Assembly (NCBI GenBank): GCA_964450405.1
Contig: CAYVCQ010000007.1
Coordinates: 62,001 to 126,000 of the forward strand
Length of the DNA: 64,000 nucleotides
Reading direction: 5' to 3'
Source of the DNA: WRGT01 sp964450405
Lineage (GTDB): Bacteria > Spirochaetota > UBA4802 > UBA5550
In this document: in pieces, positions 33,839 through 42,551 of the stretch
How the letters are laid out: every line of letters begins with the position of its first letter
Numbering within the stretch: position 1 is the first letter of the stretch
Notes under the pieces: generated by a model
Seen by the model: the letters and a program-made list of their open reading frames with translations, nothing else
Told to the model about the DNA's origin: nothing
Databases searched by the model: none
Position numbers and translations under genes: made by a program

Positions 33839-35950
33839 ATGTTAAATTTAAACAATCAGAATATTAGAAACGTTTTATACTGGGTGATGAAGATTTTCAT
33901 TCCGAATGTTATTCTTGCTCTTTTTATTTTCGGATTACTAGCATACACTGAGAATATTAAAACCTCAACATATTATATTATGCTTGCAGGGATGCTGATC
34001 TATTTTTTCTCACGCCTGTATTTCTATTATTACAGAGTGGGATTTTTTCTATGGAATAATTTAAAGAACCTGAGACAGATTATTGATGAGTTTAAAAAAG
34101 GGAAATTTAATCTTGCTGAATCCGATATAAGTGTAACAGACAATATATCACAGGTATTAAAAGAATTACTTACCGTTGGAAAACAGTTTGGTTCAATCGT
34201 ATCATCTCAAAGCGACGAGATTAAAAAATTTCATGAAATATACAGTCATATAATCTGTTCTATTAATTCGCATTTTATTGTTATAGATAAAAATGAGAAA
34301 ATTCTCTATGCCAATGAAAGTTTCTGCAAAAAATTTAATATTGAAGGCGATATAGTAACCGGAAAAGGACTGAGCAGCATTTTTTATTTTGTCAACACCA
34401 GGCTTAAAATCGGTATCAACCAGATAATAAAAAACAGAGAGTCGGACTCTCTCGTCCTGAAAAACGTCCACTTAATGTCAGTCAACAGAAAGTCAATTAT
34501 CTCCGATCTTAAAATATCCAGCATGAATCTCAATGGCGAGGAACAGGTTGTAATTATAATTGATGATATTACTGACAGGTTCAGCAAGGATTATCATGCA
34601 TCAATTTTAAGTCACATCTCGGAAACCATGGGAGATGAAAGTGAAACAGAAACCACCTTCTACAATATTCTTGCAGGAGTTACATCCGGATCAGGTCTCG
34701 GTTTCAATAGAGCAATGCTTTTCATGGTGGAAAATGATATGCTTCAGGGGAAAATGGCTGTTGGTCCCGATTCATTTGAAGAGGCCATTGAAATCTGGAA
34801 CTCTCTTTCATCCGCCGATGTTGATGTTACTGTACAATATCCCATTGAAATTAAACGCGGAAGCCTCCTGAAAAAAGTTCAGGGGTACAGAGCAAGTCTG
34901 GCTATTGAAAACATATTTACACAAGCAGTAATAAGCAAGGAGAGCATACACATCCGAAATGCCGGTTCAGATAATAGAGTAAGTGATGACATAAGAAAAT
35001 TTATGGAGGTTGATGAGTTTGTCATCATGCCGATGATATCCTTTAATAAAACAATCGGGATAATTATAGCTGATAACAAATATAATATGACCGGTATCTC
35101 AATGCAGAGCATAGATCTGCTATCCATCTTCTGTTTCCAGTCGGCGTTTCTCATCGAAAGTTATCTGAATCTTATTGAAGTTAGAAAAGAGATGAAAAAA
35201 ATTGAGGAGAGACAGGAGGCTATTATTGAATCTGAAAAAATGGCTGCAGTGGGAAGAATCGCATCGCACATTGCTCATGAGATTAGAAATCCTCTTGTTA
35301 CCATGGGTGGGTATGCCAAACGGATTCTTAAATATACTTCTGAAAACATGCTGGATATAAAAAAAGTAATAAGTTCGGCAGATATTATTTTTAATGAATC
35401 TGAGCGGCTTGAAAAAATACTCTCGAATGTTATGGATTTCACAAAGCCGTCAAAATACTTAAAAGAATTTAACGATGTAAATCATATAATCAGGGACACC
35501 TACAAGCTGCTTAAAAATGTACTTCTTGAAAAGAATATAAAAATAAACATGAAGCTTTCTGAAAAACTGCCCAATGTAAAATCTGATTTTAATCAGATGA
35601 AGCAGGTTTTTCTCAATCTCTTCCAGAACGCAATTGAGGCTACACCCTCAGGTGGAAATCTCACAATAATAACTGAGCCTGAAGATTCATATGTTGTAAT
35701 AAGGATAATAGACAGCGGAACCGGCATTAAATCTGAAGATCCCGAACTGATATTTGAACCATTTTTTACTACCAAAATAACCGGTGTCGGTCTTGGACTT
35801 GCCAATGTAAAAAAGATTATTATGGATCACAGGGGGAAAATTACCGCTGCAAATAATGATAAAGGCGGGGCCGAGTTTGTAATTAAACTTCCTATACCAT
35901 CAACTGAACAAAAAAATCCTGAAAATGAAATTTTTATCAAAAATATTTGA
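33839..35950 (+). CDS. Membrane histidine kinase with PAS and GAF domains
   Basis: 703 residues. Two N-terminal membrane helices (~14-36, ~44-66), a linker/HAMP-like region, a PAS domain (HFIVIDKNEKILYANESFCK, ~145-165), and a GAF domain (~255-435, TFYNILAGVTSGSGLG). The HisKA box is RIASHIAHEIRNPLV with phospho-acceptor H480. HATPase follows: N box FLNLFQNAIEATP, G1 IIDSGTGI, G2 FEPFFTTKITGVGLGL. A complete, active-looking kinase. It is followed by a single-domain response regulator on the same strand (191-base gap). Confidence 0.9.
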   Translation: MLNLNNQNIRNVLYWVMKIFIPNVILALFIFGLLAYTENIKTSTYYIMLAGMLIYFFSRLYFYYYRVGFFLWNNLKNLRQIIDEFKKGKFNLAESDISVTDNISQVLKELLTVGKQFGSIVSSQSDEIKKFHEIYSHIICSINSHFIVIDKNEKILYANESFCKKFNIEGDIVTGKGLSSIFYFVNTRLKIGINQIIKNRESDSLVLKNVHLMSVNRKSIISDLKISSMNLNGEEQVVIIIDDITDRFSKDYHASILSHISETMGDESETETTFYNILAGVTSGSGLGFNRAMLFMVENDMLQGKMAVGPDSFEEAIEIWNSLSSADVDVTVQYPIEIKRGSLLKKVQGYRASLAIENIFTQAVISKESIHIRNAGSDNRVSDDIRKFMEVDEFVIMPMISFNKTIGIIIADNKYNMTGISMQSIDLLSIFCFQSAFLIESYLNLIEVRKEMKKIEERQEAIIESEKMAAVGRIASHIAHEIRNPLVTMGGYAKRILKYTSENMLDIKKVISSADIIFNESERLEKILSNVMDFTKPSKYLKEFNDVNHIIRDTYKLLKNVLLEKNIKINMKLSEKLPNVKSDFNQMKQVFLNLFQNAIEATPSGGNLTIITEPEDSYVVIRIIDSGTGIKSEDPELIFEPFFTTKITGVGLGLANVKKIIMDHRGKITAANNDKGGAEFVIKLPIPSTEQKNPENEIFIKNI

Positions 35951-36141
35951 TTATTCTATTTAAAAAACATATAATTTATCATGTAGGTTCAACAAAAATG
36001 TAACTTCTCATAGACCGGTAACGAAATTTCTCAACGCGATGACTTCGGCGATCCAGAAATATAATTTCAACGGTTTTTGAGCAGATAATCACTAACTTTA
36101 TGAATTTTTTACGTTAAAATAACTGGAATCGGGTGAAATTT

Positions 36142-36492
36142 ATGGCCAAATTATTAATTGTTGAGGATGAAGAAAATCTCCGCGACCTCTACGAAGAGGA
36201 TCTCATTGATTCCGGTTACGAGGTTGAAAAAGCCTCAAACGGAAAGGAAGCTATGGATCTTGTTAAAAACGGCAAATTTGATCTGATAATAATGGATATA
36301 AGAATGCCTGAAATGGACGGAATAGAAACTCTTGGCAAGGTAATTACTCTGGAGAAAAAAATTCCGGTAATTATTTATACTGCATACTCAAACTACAAAA
36401 GTAATTTTATGACATGGACAGCAGACGCATACTTAACAAAATCTTCAAGTCTTGATGAGCTTAAAAAGAAGATTAATGAACTTCTCTCTTAG
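36142..36492 (+). CDS. Single-domain response regulator (CheY-like)
   Basis: 116 residues, receiver domain only. Acidic pocket E8/D9 (IVEDEEN), phospho-acceptor D52 in LIIMDIRMPEMDG, and the switch residues IYTA and YLTKS. ATG 36142 is used because GGGTGA lies before it; the frame could start at the GTG at 36133. It has no output domain, so it probably works by protein contact or a relay with an Hpt protein (25654-26010 is a candidate). Probable partner: the kinase just upstream. Its last 20 bases overlap the convergent queD gene. Confidence 0.85.
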   Translation: MAKLLIVEDEENLRDLYEEDLIDSGYEVEKASNGKEAMDLVKNGKFDLIIMDIRMPEMDGIETLGKVITLEKKIPVIIYTAYSNYKSNFMTWTADAYLTKSSSLDELKKKINELLS

Positions 36493-36877
36493 AGATACTT
36501 TTCTGAAGATAATATGTACACCTGGATGTATCCGATTCCCAGACAGTTACTGATTCCACATAGAGCTCAGGATTGATTTCTGTAATTTCTTTCTGAGCTT
36601 CCAGTGCAATAAACTCAGCAATATTTTCAGAACTTGGATTTATTATATTAAAGGGCACAACCTCATTAAGATTTTTATGGTCGAGAGAATTTGTAATTTT
36701 TTTTAATATACTTTTGAGATCATTAAAATCAATAAGCAGACCTATTTCGTTTAATTTTTCACCCTGCACATTAAGAACAACCTTCCAGTTATGTCCGTGA
36801 ATATTCTCACATTTACCCCTGTAGCCTCTCAGCTGATGAGCAGATGCAAAATGATCTTCTATTGTTAATAAGTACAT
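36473..36877 (-). CDS. queD: 6-carboxy-5,6,7,8-tetrahydropterin synthase family (QueD)
   Basis: 134 residues. The zinc ligands H14 (FASAHQLRG), H27 and H29 (NIHGHNW) and catalytic C23 are present, with LLIDFNDLK and LDHKNLNE. QueD turns 7,8-dihydroneopterin triphosphate into 6-carboxytetrahydropterin on the way to queuosine. The start is ATG 36877, preceded by AAGGAG; the longer frame at 36919 has no RBS. Its 3' end overlaps the response regulator gene. No queC/E/F in the window. Confidence 0.9.
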   Translation of the reverse strand: MYLLTIEDHFASAHQLRGYRGKCENIHGHNWKVVLNVQGEKLNEIGLLIDFNDLKSILKKITNSLDHKNLNEVVPFNIINPSSENIAEFIALEAQKEITEINPELYVESVTVWESDTSRCTYYLQKSISKREVH

Positions 36878-36906
36878 TGTGTTCTCCTTAAATAGTTTGA
36901 CTATTT

Positions 36907-36963
36907 GCCACAGAGACACAGAGGTCTTTTATTTTTTTCTCCGTGTCTCCGTGCCTCTGTGGC
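36907..36963. repeat. CCACAGAG-type inverted repeat
   Basis: GCCACAGAGACACAGAGG (36907-36924) and CCTCTGTGGC (36954-36963), with CTCCGTGTCTCCGTG between. It sits directly upstream of queD, just after the RBS region. It is a dispersed-palindrome type repeat seen once here; I do not see other copies in the window. Confidence 0.6.
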
Positions 36964-37026
36964 ACTTTTTTAAATTTTAATATTGCACTCTATCAGTATA
37001 AAAATTCAATACCATGTTACAGCAGA

Positions 37027-38061
37027 TCAGATAAATGCACCAAGTGACTTCGATATTTTATCTATCTCTTTTTTTGTCAGAGTTGGATACAATGGTATAG
37101 AATGAAGCTTCTTCGAAAGCCTGTCAGCATTGGGAAAGTCAAAGCCTTTAAATCCCAGTATAACATGCAGCGGCGTCGGCAGAACTCTTGATGCTTCAAT
37201 ACCGCATTTTTTCCAGTACTTATCAACCCTGTCAACAGGTGCATCAAAAATAACCGGAAAACTCTGATAGCTGAAAGAATCATTATATGGGAAAAGCGGC
37301 TTATGCGATGTTATTCTTATAGATTCATAATATTTCTTGGCAATTTCACGTCTTCGTTTAAGGAAATCTTTCAGCTTCATAATCTGGGTAATTCCCATGG
37401 CTCCCTGCAGATCGGTCATGGTTAAATCAAAATTTATGGCTTCTTCACTATATCCCCTGAGGTCCCTCATTATGGAGAAGAACCTCGAATTGTTAGTGAG
37501 CACTATTCCGCCGTTTCCCGTGGTAATAATCATTGAAGGTGCAAATGATGCAACAGCAAATGTTCCCCATGAACCTGCCGGTTTTTCACTGAACTCGGTA
37601 CCGGCTGAGTGAGAGATCTCTGCGATTAGAGGTATGTTCAGCTCTTTCAGTTCCTCTCCATCAAAATGAAATCCGAATGAATCACCTGCTACAATAGCCT
37701 TGGTCTTATCTGTAATTTTTTCTTTTATCTGCTCAGTGGATGGGAAAATAGAATTAGCCTCTGAGTCTACTAAAACGGGTACTCCCCCTGTCAATTTAAG
37801 CGCACTGATAGCTGCATTGCTGAAAAATGAAGGGATAATGACCTCATCCTCTACCCCTATCTCCAAGGCTTTAAAAATCAGCAGATATGCTGAAACAAGA
37901 GAGTTTAGAGCCAGTGGATATTTAAAACCTGTCATTTCAGATACAGCGTTTTCAAAGGTTTTTACAGCACCTCCGGTATTAAGCTCATCATGAATCAGGC
38001 AGTCCAGCACACCTTCGAGTTCTTTTCTTGTTATAGTAGGCTTGCTTGATAATATTTTCAT
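37027..38061 (-). CDS. DegT/DnrJ-fold protein without the PLP lysine
   Basis: 344 residues with the complete DegT/DnrJ/EryC1/StrS fold: ELNTGGAVKTFENAVSEMTG, VEDEVIIPSFFSNAAISALK and TMTDLQGAMGITQIMKLKDF. The catalytic SFxxxK motif reads SFAPSM (172-177), so Met177 replaces the PLP lysine. The aspartate that binds the pyridine nitrogen is Glu at 149 (IAEISHSAG). Compare the intact WecE at 6705-7841 (K181, D152). It is unlikely to be a normal aminotransferase; it may bind a nucleotide sugar or act as a regulator. It lies upstream of queD with a repeat between. RBS AAAGAGAAG. Confidence 0.75.
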   Translation of the reverse strand: MKILSSKPTITRKELEGVLDCLIHDELNTGGAVKTFENAVSEMTGFKYPLALNSLVSAYLLIFKALEIGVEDEVIIPSFFSNAAISALKLTGGVPVLVDSEANSIFPSTEQIKEKITDKTKAIVAGDSFGFHFDGEELKELNIPLIAEISHSAGTEFSEKPAGSWGTFAVASFAPSMIITTGNGGIVLTNNSRFFSIMRDLRGYSEEAINFDLTMTDLQGAMGITQIMKLKDFLKRRREIAKKYYESIRITSHKPLFPYNDSFSYQSFPVIFDAPVDRVDKYWKKCGIEASRVLPTPLHVILGFKGFDFPNADRLSKKLHSIPLYPTLTKKEIDKISKSLGAFI

Positions 38062-38100
38062 TTCATTCTTCTCTTTTATAATTTTGTGGTTTTTAACTCT

Positions 38101-38305
38101 TCCGGAATCTCTGGAAAATAACTAAATCCCCGCCCCCTAACCCCCAAAGGGGGCATGTTATTCGCAGATCTTATGCAAGTTCAACGATAAAAGCAGGTTT
38201 TTAACGCTTTGATTCATAAATTCATCTATAGTTTCCCTTATGAGCGCCCCCTCCGGGGGACGGGGGGCAGAGGGTTATGATTATATCACTTATCGCAACA
38301 TTCTC
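38101..38305. mobile_element. Internally deleted DUF559 element (non-autonomous)
   Basis: The left arm (38133-38156, CCCCCTAACCCCCAAAGGGG then GCAT) and right arm (38244-38267) match the DUF559 element arms at 20/24 and 21/24 bases. Outer sequence GAGAATGTTGCGATAA (38290-38305, reverse strand) matches GGAATGTTGAGATAA outside the big element. The interior at ~38163-38215 aligns with the start of the DUF559 gene: TTCAACGATAAAAGCAGG versus CTCAACGATATAAGCAGG. On the minus strand it still reads PAFIVELA, then a stop, then DLR, against PAYIVEIAKDLR in the intact gene. So this is a deletion derivative that keeps both ends. Confidence 0.75.
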
Positions 38306-38426
38306 TGATTATATCATCCTCAAAAGAGGTCAAGGATTTTTGCGACATAAAATTAAATTATGATTAAGGATAGATTCCACTTTTCCGATAAGATAAACAG
38401 GTGTTTATATATTCGGAGGTACTAAC

Positions 38427-39476
38427 ATGAATAAATTGCTGAAAAGCATATCAATATCTCTTACCGGTGCAGTGGTTATAATGTTTATAATCGGGTGCAC
38501 CCCCGGGAAAGCTCAGACCAGAGGTAATGATTATAAGGGGAGTTTTCAAAACGAGGAATTTGAAGCCTTTGATGACAGTAATGGTGGTAATGACGATTCA
38601 ATTCCGCCAATGAACAAAAGTAAATCGGTCAAATCCGGTGAAAAATACGCTGATAACAGCAGTAATTATGAAAATAAAAAACCGCGAGTTAAATCATCAG
38701 GTGCTGAAAACGGCGATCAGAGCAATAATGGATATAAGGAAGTTAGAGGAAAATATTCTGATTCTGAAAACTTTGAAGACGAATCATATAATAAAGCAAA
38801 CAGTAAAAAAGGTTCATATGAAGATGAAACTCAGGATGAAGTAACTGTTTCTGATAAATTCTATCAGAAGGGACCGGCATCGTGGTATGGACGTGAATTT
38901 CACGGAAAAACAACCGCTTCGGGTGAGAAATTCGATATGAATGATATGACAGCTGCTCATAAAACTCTCCCATTCGGAACAATTGTTGAAGTTAAAAATC
39001 TTGAGAATGGAAAATCTGTACGACTGAAAATAAATGACAGAGGCCCATATAGAGGAAACCGTATAATTGATCTATCCTTCGGCGGTGCTAAAGAGATTGG
39101 AATTGTAAAAACCGGCGAAGCAGTTGTAGGGATAAAAGTATTGAAAATGGGAAGCACCGGTTCAGCTCTAAATGAAGATACAGATAAGAGATATGTTGAA
39201 CCCGTAGCAGATGATGAAACATATACTAAAGTAAAAAGTGAAAGAGTTGATGATTATAACGATGGAATTAAACTGCAGGCTGGAGCATTCTATTCAAGAA
39301 AAAATGCAGAAAACCTGAAATCAAAAATTGAGGGAATGACCGATCGTCCTGTTAAAGTATTTAAAGATGGTGATTTCTTCAAAGTCCGTGTTGAAGGTTT
39401 AAAAGATAAGCGTGAAATGGGTAAATTAAAAAATATGCTCAATGAAGATAACATTTCTTCATTTTCTGTAGAGTAA
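38427..39476 (+). CDS. rlpA: RlpA-like lipoprotein with SPOR domain
   Basis: 349 residues. Lipobox MFIIGC puts lipidation at about residue 24. A long polar linker (to ~150) precedes a double-psi beta-barrel: GPASWYGREFHGKTTASGE (~151), FDMNDMTAAHKTLPFGTIV, and VRLKINDRGPYRGNRIIDLS with the catalytic-type Asp and His. The C-terminal ~70 residues are a SPOR domain (KLQAGAFYSRKNAENLKSKI) that binds denuded septal peptidoglycan. RlpA cuts glycan strands without stem peptides or aids daughter-cell separation. RBS GGAGGT. Monocistronic. Confidence 0.9.
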   Translation: MNKLLKSISISLTGAVVIMFIIGCTPGKAQTRGNDYKGSFQNEEFEAFDDSNGGNDDSIPPMNKSKSVKSGEKYADNSSNYENKKPRVKSSGAENGDQSNNGYKEVRGKYSDSENFEDESYNKANSKKGSYEDETQDEVTVSDKFYQKGPASWYGREFHGKTTASGEKFDMNDMTAAHKTLPFGTIVEVKNLENGKSVRLKINDRGPYRGNRIIDLSFGGAKEIGIVKTGEAVVGIKVLKMGSTGSALNEDTDKRYVEPVADDETYTKVKSERVDDYNDGIKLQAGAFYSRKNAENLKSKIEGMTDRPVKVFKDGDFFKVRVEGLKDKREMGKLKNMLNEDNISSFSVE

Positions 39477-39508
39477 TTATCTAGATAGTTTTTATTTGTA
39501 ACTCCTTC

Positions 39509-39609
39509 GTCATTCCGGTTTTGCATCATCCATACGTGCAAATACCGGAATCTCATGGTAACCAGTCTTATGAGATTCCGGCATTTCGTTTCACTACAGC
39601 CGGAATGAC
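39509..39609. repeat. GTCATTCCGG element, copy 2
   Basis: 101 bp with ends GTCATTCCGG and CCGGAATGAC, inner pair ACCGGAATCTC/GAGATTCCGG. It lies between rlpA and the tail of the aro operon (convergent), where it could also act as a terminator-like hairpin for both. Confidence 0.75.
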
Positions 39610-39655
39610 AACTTCAATTTTTTTTGAGCCCTGATTCTATAACTCTTAACTTCTT

Positions 39656-40429
39656 TTACTTTATATTCTCTCTTAATTTAATCAGAAATTTTTTCATCTC
39701 TTCAAAATCTCTCGCTTTAATTATGTGCGTCAGATATGATAGCTGTGAGTTTATGCTTTCAATCTGTTTAAGTGTATATGGATTAAACATAATTTCAGAT
39801 AAAAGATAATCATCCTCAGAAAGTAATCCTCTGGCAATCTCCATATGTTTTTTAAATGTTGTACCCGGTGCATCAATCTTTTTCATACATGCGGCAAATA
39901 CAAGTGAAGATGCGAATGGAGTGGAAAGAGAATACGCTGTAATCTCATCATGTTCCTGAAATGAATAATTATAAATATTAAGTTTAAGATTTTGAAAGAG
40001 ATCAAGGAAGAATTTTTTCCCGTCGGTATCTGATTCATTGATGACAATTGCACTCTCATTACTCAAATTCCTTACGTTCCCGAATGTCGGTCCAAACATC
40101 GGGTGAGTAGAAACAAATCTTCTTCCAGTTTTTTTGTAATAATCATACAGACCGTTTTTTACAGATGTTATATCTGATAGAATGCAAGTCTCAGGAATTA
40201 ACGGAAGCAGAATATCAAACACCTCTTCAGTTTTGTGAAGGCTTACACAATTTATAACCATTTCAGGTTTAAAATCCCTTACCTCTTCAAGTGACATATA
40301 TCTCTGTACATTTATAAAATATTTAAGTTTTCTAGGATCTGTATCATAAACAGCAACTTCATTGTCATGACATAATTCCTCAGTGAGCCAGCTCCCCATA
40401 TGGCCGGCTCCTATGATAAATATTTTCAT
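39656..40429 (-). CDS. tyrA: Prephenate dehydrogenase-type TyrA protein
   Basis: 257 residues. Rossmann start IFIIGAGHMGSWLTEELC, DTDPRKL for NAD selection, and the TyrA motif HPMFGPTFGN (~115-124) with the active-site His. Converts prephenate (or arogenate) to a tyrosine precursor. Short: no ACT or mutase domain. It is the last gene of the aro operon, overlapping pheA by four bases. No dedicated aromatic transaminase is in the operon; those at 16.6 and 56.6 kb may supply it. Confidence 0.85.
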   Translation of the reverse strand: MKIFIIGAGHMGSWLTEELCHDNEVAVYDTDPRKLKYFINVQRYMSLEEVRDFKPEMVINCVSLHKTEEVFDILLPLIPETCILSDITSVKNGLYDYYKKTGRRFVSTHPMFGPTFGNVRNLSNESAIVINESDTDGKKFFLDLFQNLKLNIYNYSFQEHDEITAYSLSTPFASSLVFAACMKKIDAPGTTFKKHMEIARGLLSEDDYLLSEIMFNPYTLKQIESINSQLSYLTHIIKARDFEEMKKFLIKLRENIK

Positions 40430-41508
40430 TCTTCTTCTCCTTTAATGGTCTTGTCATCAATAGATTTTTCAACATAACAGCCAAGAAGTTTAAGATCCAA
40501 TGTTGAATTACCAGCTTTTTCAAGTGCTTCAATAACCACCGGGTCTTTATCAGAACCGTCAAAATCAAGAAAGAATGAATAACTACCCGGCTGTGTCGGT
40601 ATTGATTCAATCCTTGTAAGATTAATTCCTGCGCTTGCAAAAATCTCAAGCACTCCGAAAAGAGTACCAGACTTATGAGCAGTTGAAAATGTAATTGAAC
40701 ATTTTGTACCGTGGGTTTCCGCTCTTTCTCTGGCCAGGATTAAAAATCTTGTGCGGTTTATATCTGAATCCTGTATATTATCTTTAAGAATTTCAAGACT
40801 ATAAAGTTCAGCTGCTAGTCTTCCGGCAATACAGGCTGCTGCTCTTGGTTTTGTTTCAGTGAGCATTCTTGCCGCACCGGCAGTATCGTAGAACGGAACC
40901 GGTGTTAGATTATTTCTTGAAAGAAATCTTCTGCATTGAGACAACGCCTGAGAGTGAGAGTATACTTCGCGAATCTCGCGATGATCTGTCCCTGGAAGCA
41001 TCAGAAGATTGTGATGTATCGGCATATCTACCGCTCCGACAATAAAAAGTTCGGTGTTTATAAGCAGTTCATTAACCGGTCCTACAATTCCGCCAAGTGT
41101 ATTTTCAACAGGAACAACTCCGAAGTCAAACATACCTGAACTTACCCCTTCGAAGACACCATTGAATGTTGTACAAGGTATAGTCAGAAGATCCTTGTCC
41201 CATCTGCGGGCTGCATCCTCGCTGTAAGCCCCATGTTCACCCTGAAAACCGACGACAAGGCAATCCTTCGCCTGGAGCTCCTTGCTCCATGAGAGAATCA
41301 GTTTATAAATAGACTCAGTGAGCACCGAATCAAGAAGTGAGTTCGGTGTATGTTTGAGTTTTTCCATGATGGCCTTTTCCCGCTCAGGATCCTCAATGGA
41401 ATTTTTGAATTTTTTTGCCAGAAGCGCCTGTTCCATTCTATCATTAAGCAGCTTCAATATTTTAGAATCGATCTGGTCAATGGTTGTTCTTATCTCGTTT
41501 AACTTCAT
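40426..41508 (-). CDS. pheA: Chorismate mutase/prephenate dehydratase (P-protein)
   Basis: 360 residues. N-terminal chorismate mutase (IRTTIDQIDSKILKLLNDRM, residues 5-24), then prephenate dehydratase (GFQGEHGAYSEDAA, with the TRF motif RTRFLILAR), and a C-terminal ACT domain (LTRIESIPTQPGSYSFFLDF; the phenylalanine-binding ESRP site reads ESIP). It makes prephenate and phenylpyruvate. The ACT domain is the only obvious feedback sensor in this pathway set. It lies between aroC and tyrA, 62 bases after the aroC stop. Confidence 0.92.
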   Translation of the reverse strand: MKLNEIRTTIDQIDSKILKLLNDRMEQALLAKKFKNSIEDPEREKAIMEKLKHTPNSLLDSVLTESIYKLILSWSKELQAKDCLVVGFQGEHGAYSEDAARRWDKDLLTIPCTTFNGVFEGVSSGMFDFGVVPVENTLGGIVGPVNELLINTELFIVGAVDMPIHHNLLMLPGTDHREIREVYSHSQALSQCRRFLSRNNLTPVPFYDTAGAARMLTETKPRAAACIAGRLAAELYSLEILKDNIQDSDINRTRFLILARERAETHGTKCSITFSTAHKSGTLFGVLEIFASAGINLTRIESIPTQPGSYSFFLDFDGSDKDPVVIEALEKAGNSTLDLKLLGCYVEKSIDDKTIKGEEE

Positions 41509-41570
41509 TTTATATACTCCATTTAAAATTTTTTCTTTTCATTTAAGAGCTGTTGCCCTTTTGAATATGA

Positions 41571-42551
41571 TCATGCAATTGTTCTGCTGACCAGATAGAG
41601 GTCAGCTGTTACAATCGCAGCGCATGCTTCGAACACCACTGGTGCCCTGAGAGCAATACATGCATCGTGTCTTCCATTTATTATTAAGCTTTCAGTTTTA
41701 CCTGATTCAACATTAACTGTCTGCTGTTCCATTTTTATACTTGGAGTAGGTTTAACCGCAACCCTGAAAACAACTTCATTGCCGTTAGTAATCCCTCCAT
41801 TTATCCCGCCTGCATTATTAGTTGCAGTACTTCCGTCGGATGAGATTATCGAATCATTATGTTCACTACCCCTCATCCTGGCCGATGCGAATCCGGAGCC
41901 GAATTCTATACCTTTAACTGCAGGAATAGAAAACACAATATGACTGATACAGGATTCAAATGAGTTGAAAAAAGGCTCACCAATTCCGGCTGGAACTCCC
42001 GACATTCTCACCTCGATAATTCCTCCAACGGAATCACCAGCGGCAACAACTTCATCGAGTATACTCTGATAATCGGTTTTACCCGCTATCTCGAGAATTC
42101 TCGACTCAATAGATACACTGCTTAAAACTTTTTTCGCCAATGCTCCTGCAGCAACGACAGGCAGAGTAATCCTCCCGGAAAAGTGTCCGCCGCCGCGGTG
42201 ATCATTAAATCCTTTATACTTCTGAATAGCAGTAAGATCAGCATGTCCAGGTCTTGGTATAATGCGTAATTTGTCATAGTCAGAAGATTTAGTATCGCCA
42301 TTTCTGAAAATTATCGTCAACGGTGCCCCGGTTGTCTTTCCGTTAAATGTTCCGCTTATTATTTCCGGAATGTCAGCCTCTCTCCGCGGCGTAGTTCCCG
42401 CCGCACCCGGCATCCTTCTTTTTATATCATGCTCCATGTCCGACTCTTTGAAATCAATACCTGGCGGGCATCCGTCAATGGTAATACCGATAGCGGGACC
42501 ATGAGATTCTCCGAATATTGAAACTCTGAAAATATTCCCGAAACTATTCAT
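41571..42551 (-). CDS. aroC: Chorismate synthase
   Basis: 326 residues, a compact form (often 350-390). Motifs: FRVSIFGESHGPAIGITIDG at the N-terminus, RRMPGAAGTTPRREAD, and RPGHADLTAIQKYKGFNDHR followed by GGGHFSGR. It converts EPSP to chorismate with reduced FMN. Its ATG overlaps the aroA stop by four bases. Confidence 0.95.
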   Translation of the reverse strand: MNSFGNIFRVSIFGESHGPAIGITIDGCPPGIDFKESDMEHDIKRRMPGAAGTTPRREADIPEIISGTFNGKTTGAPLTIIFRNGDTKSSDYDKLRIIPRPGHADLTAIQKYKGFNDHRGGGHFSGRITLPVVAAGALAKKVLSSVSIESRILEIAGKTDYQSILDEVVAAGDSVGGIIEVRMSGVPAGIGEPFFNSFESCISHIVFSIPAVKGIEFGSGFASARMRGSEHNDSIISSDGSTATNNAGGINGGITNGNEVVFRVAVKPTPSIKMEQQTVNVESGKTESLIINGRHDACIALRAPVVFEACAAIVTADLYLVSRTIA

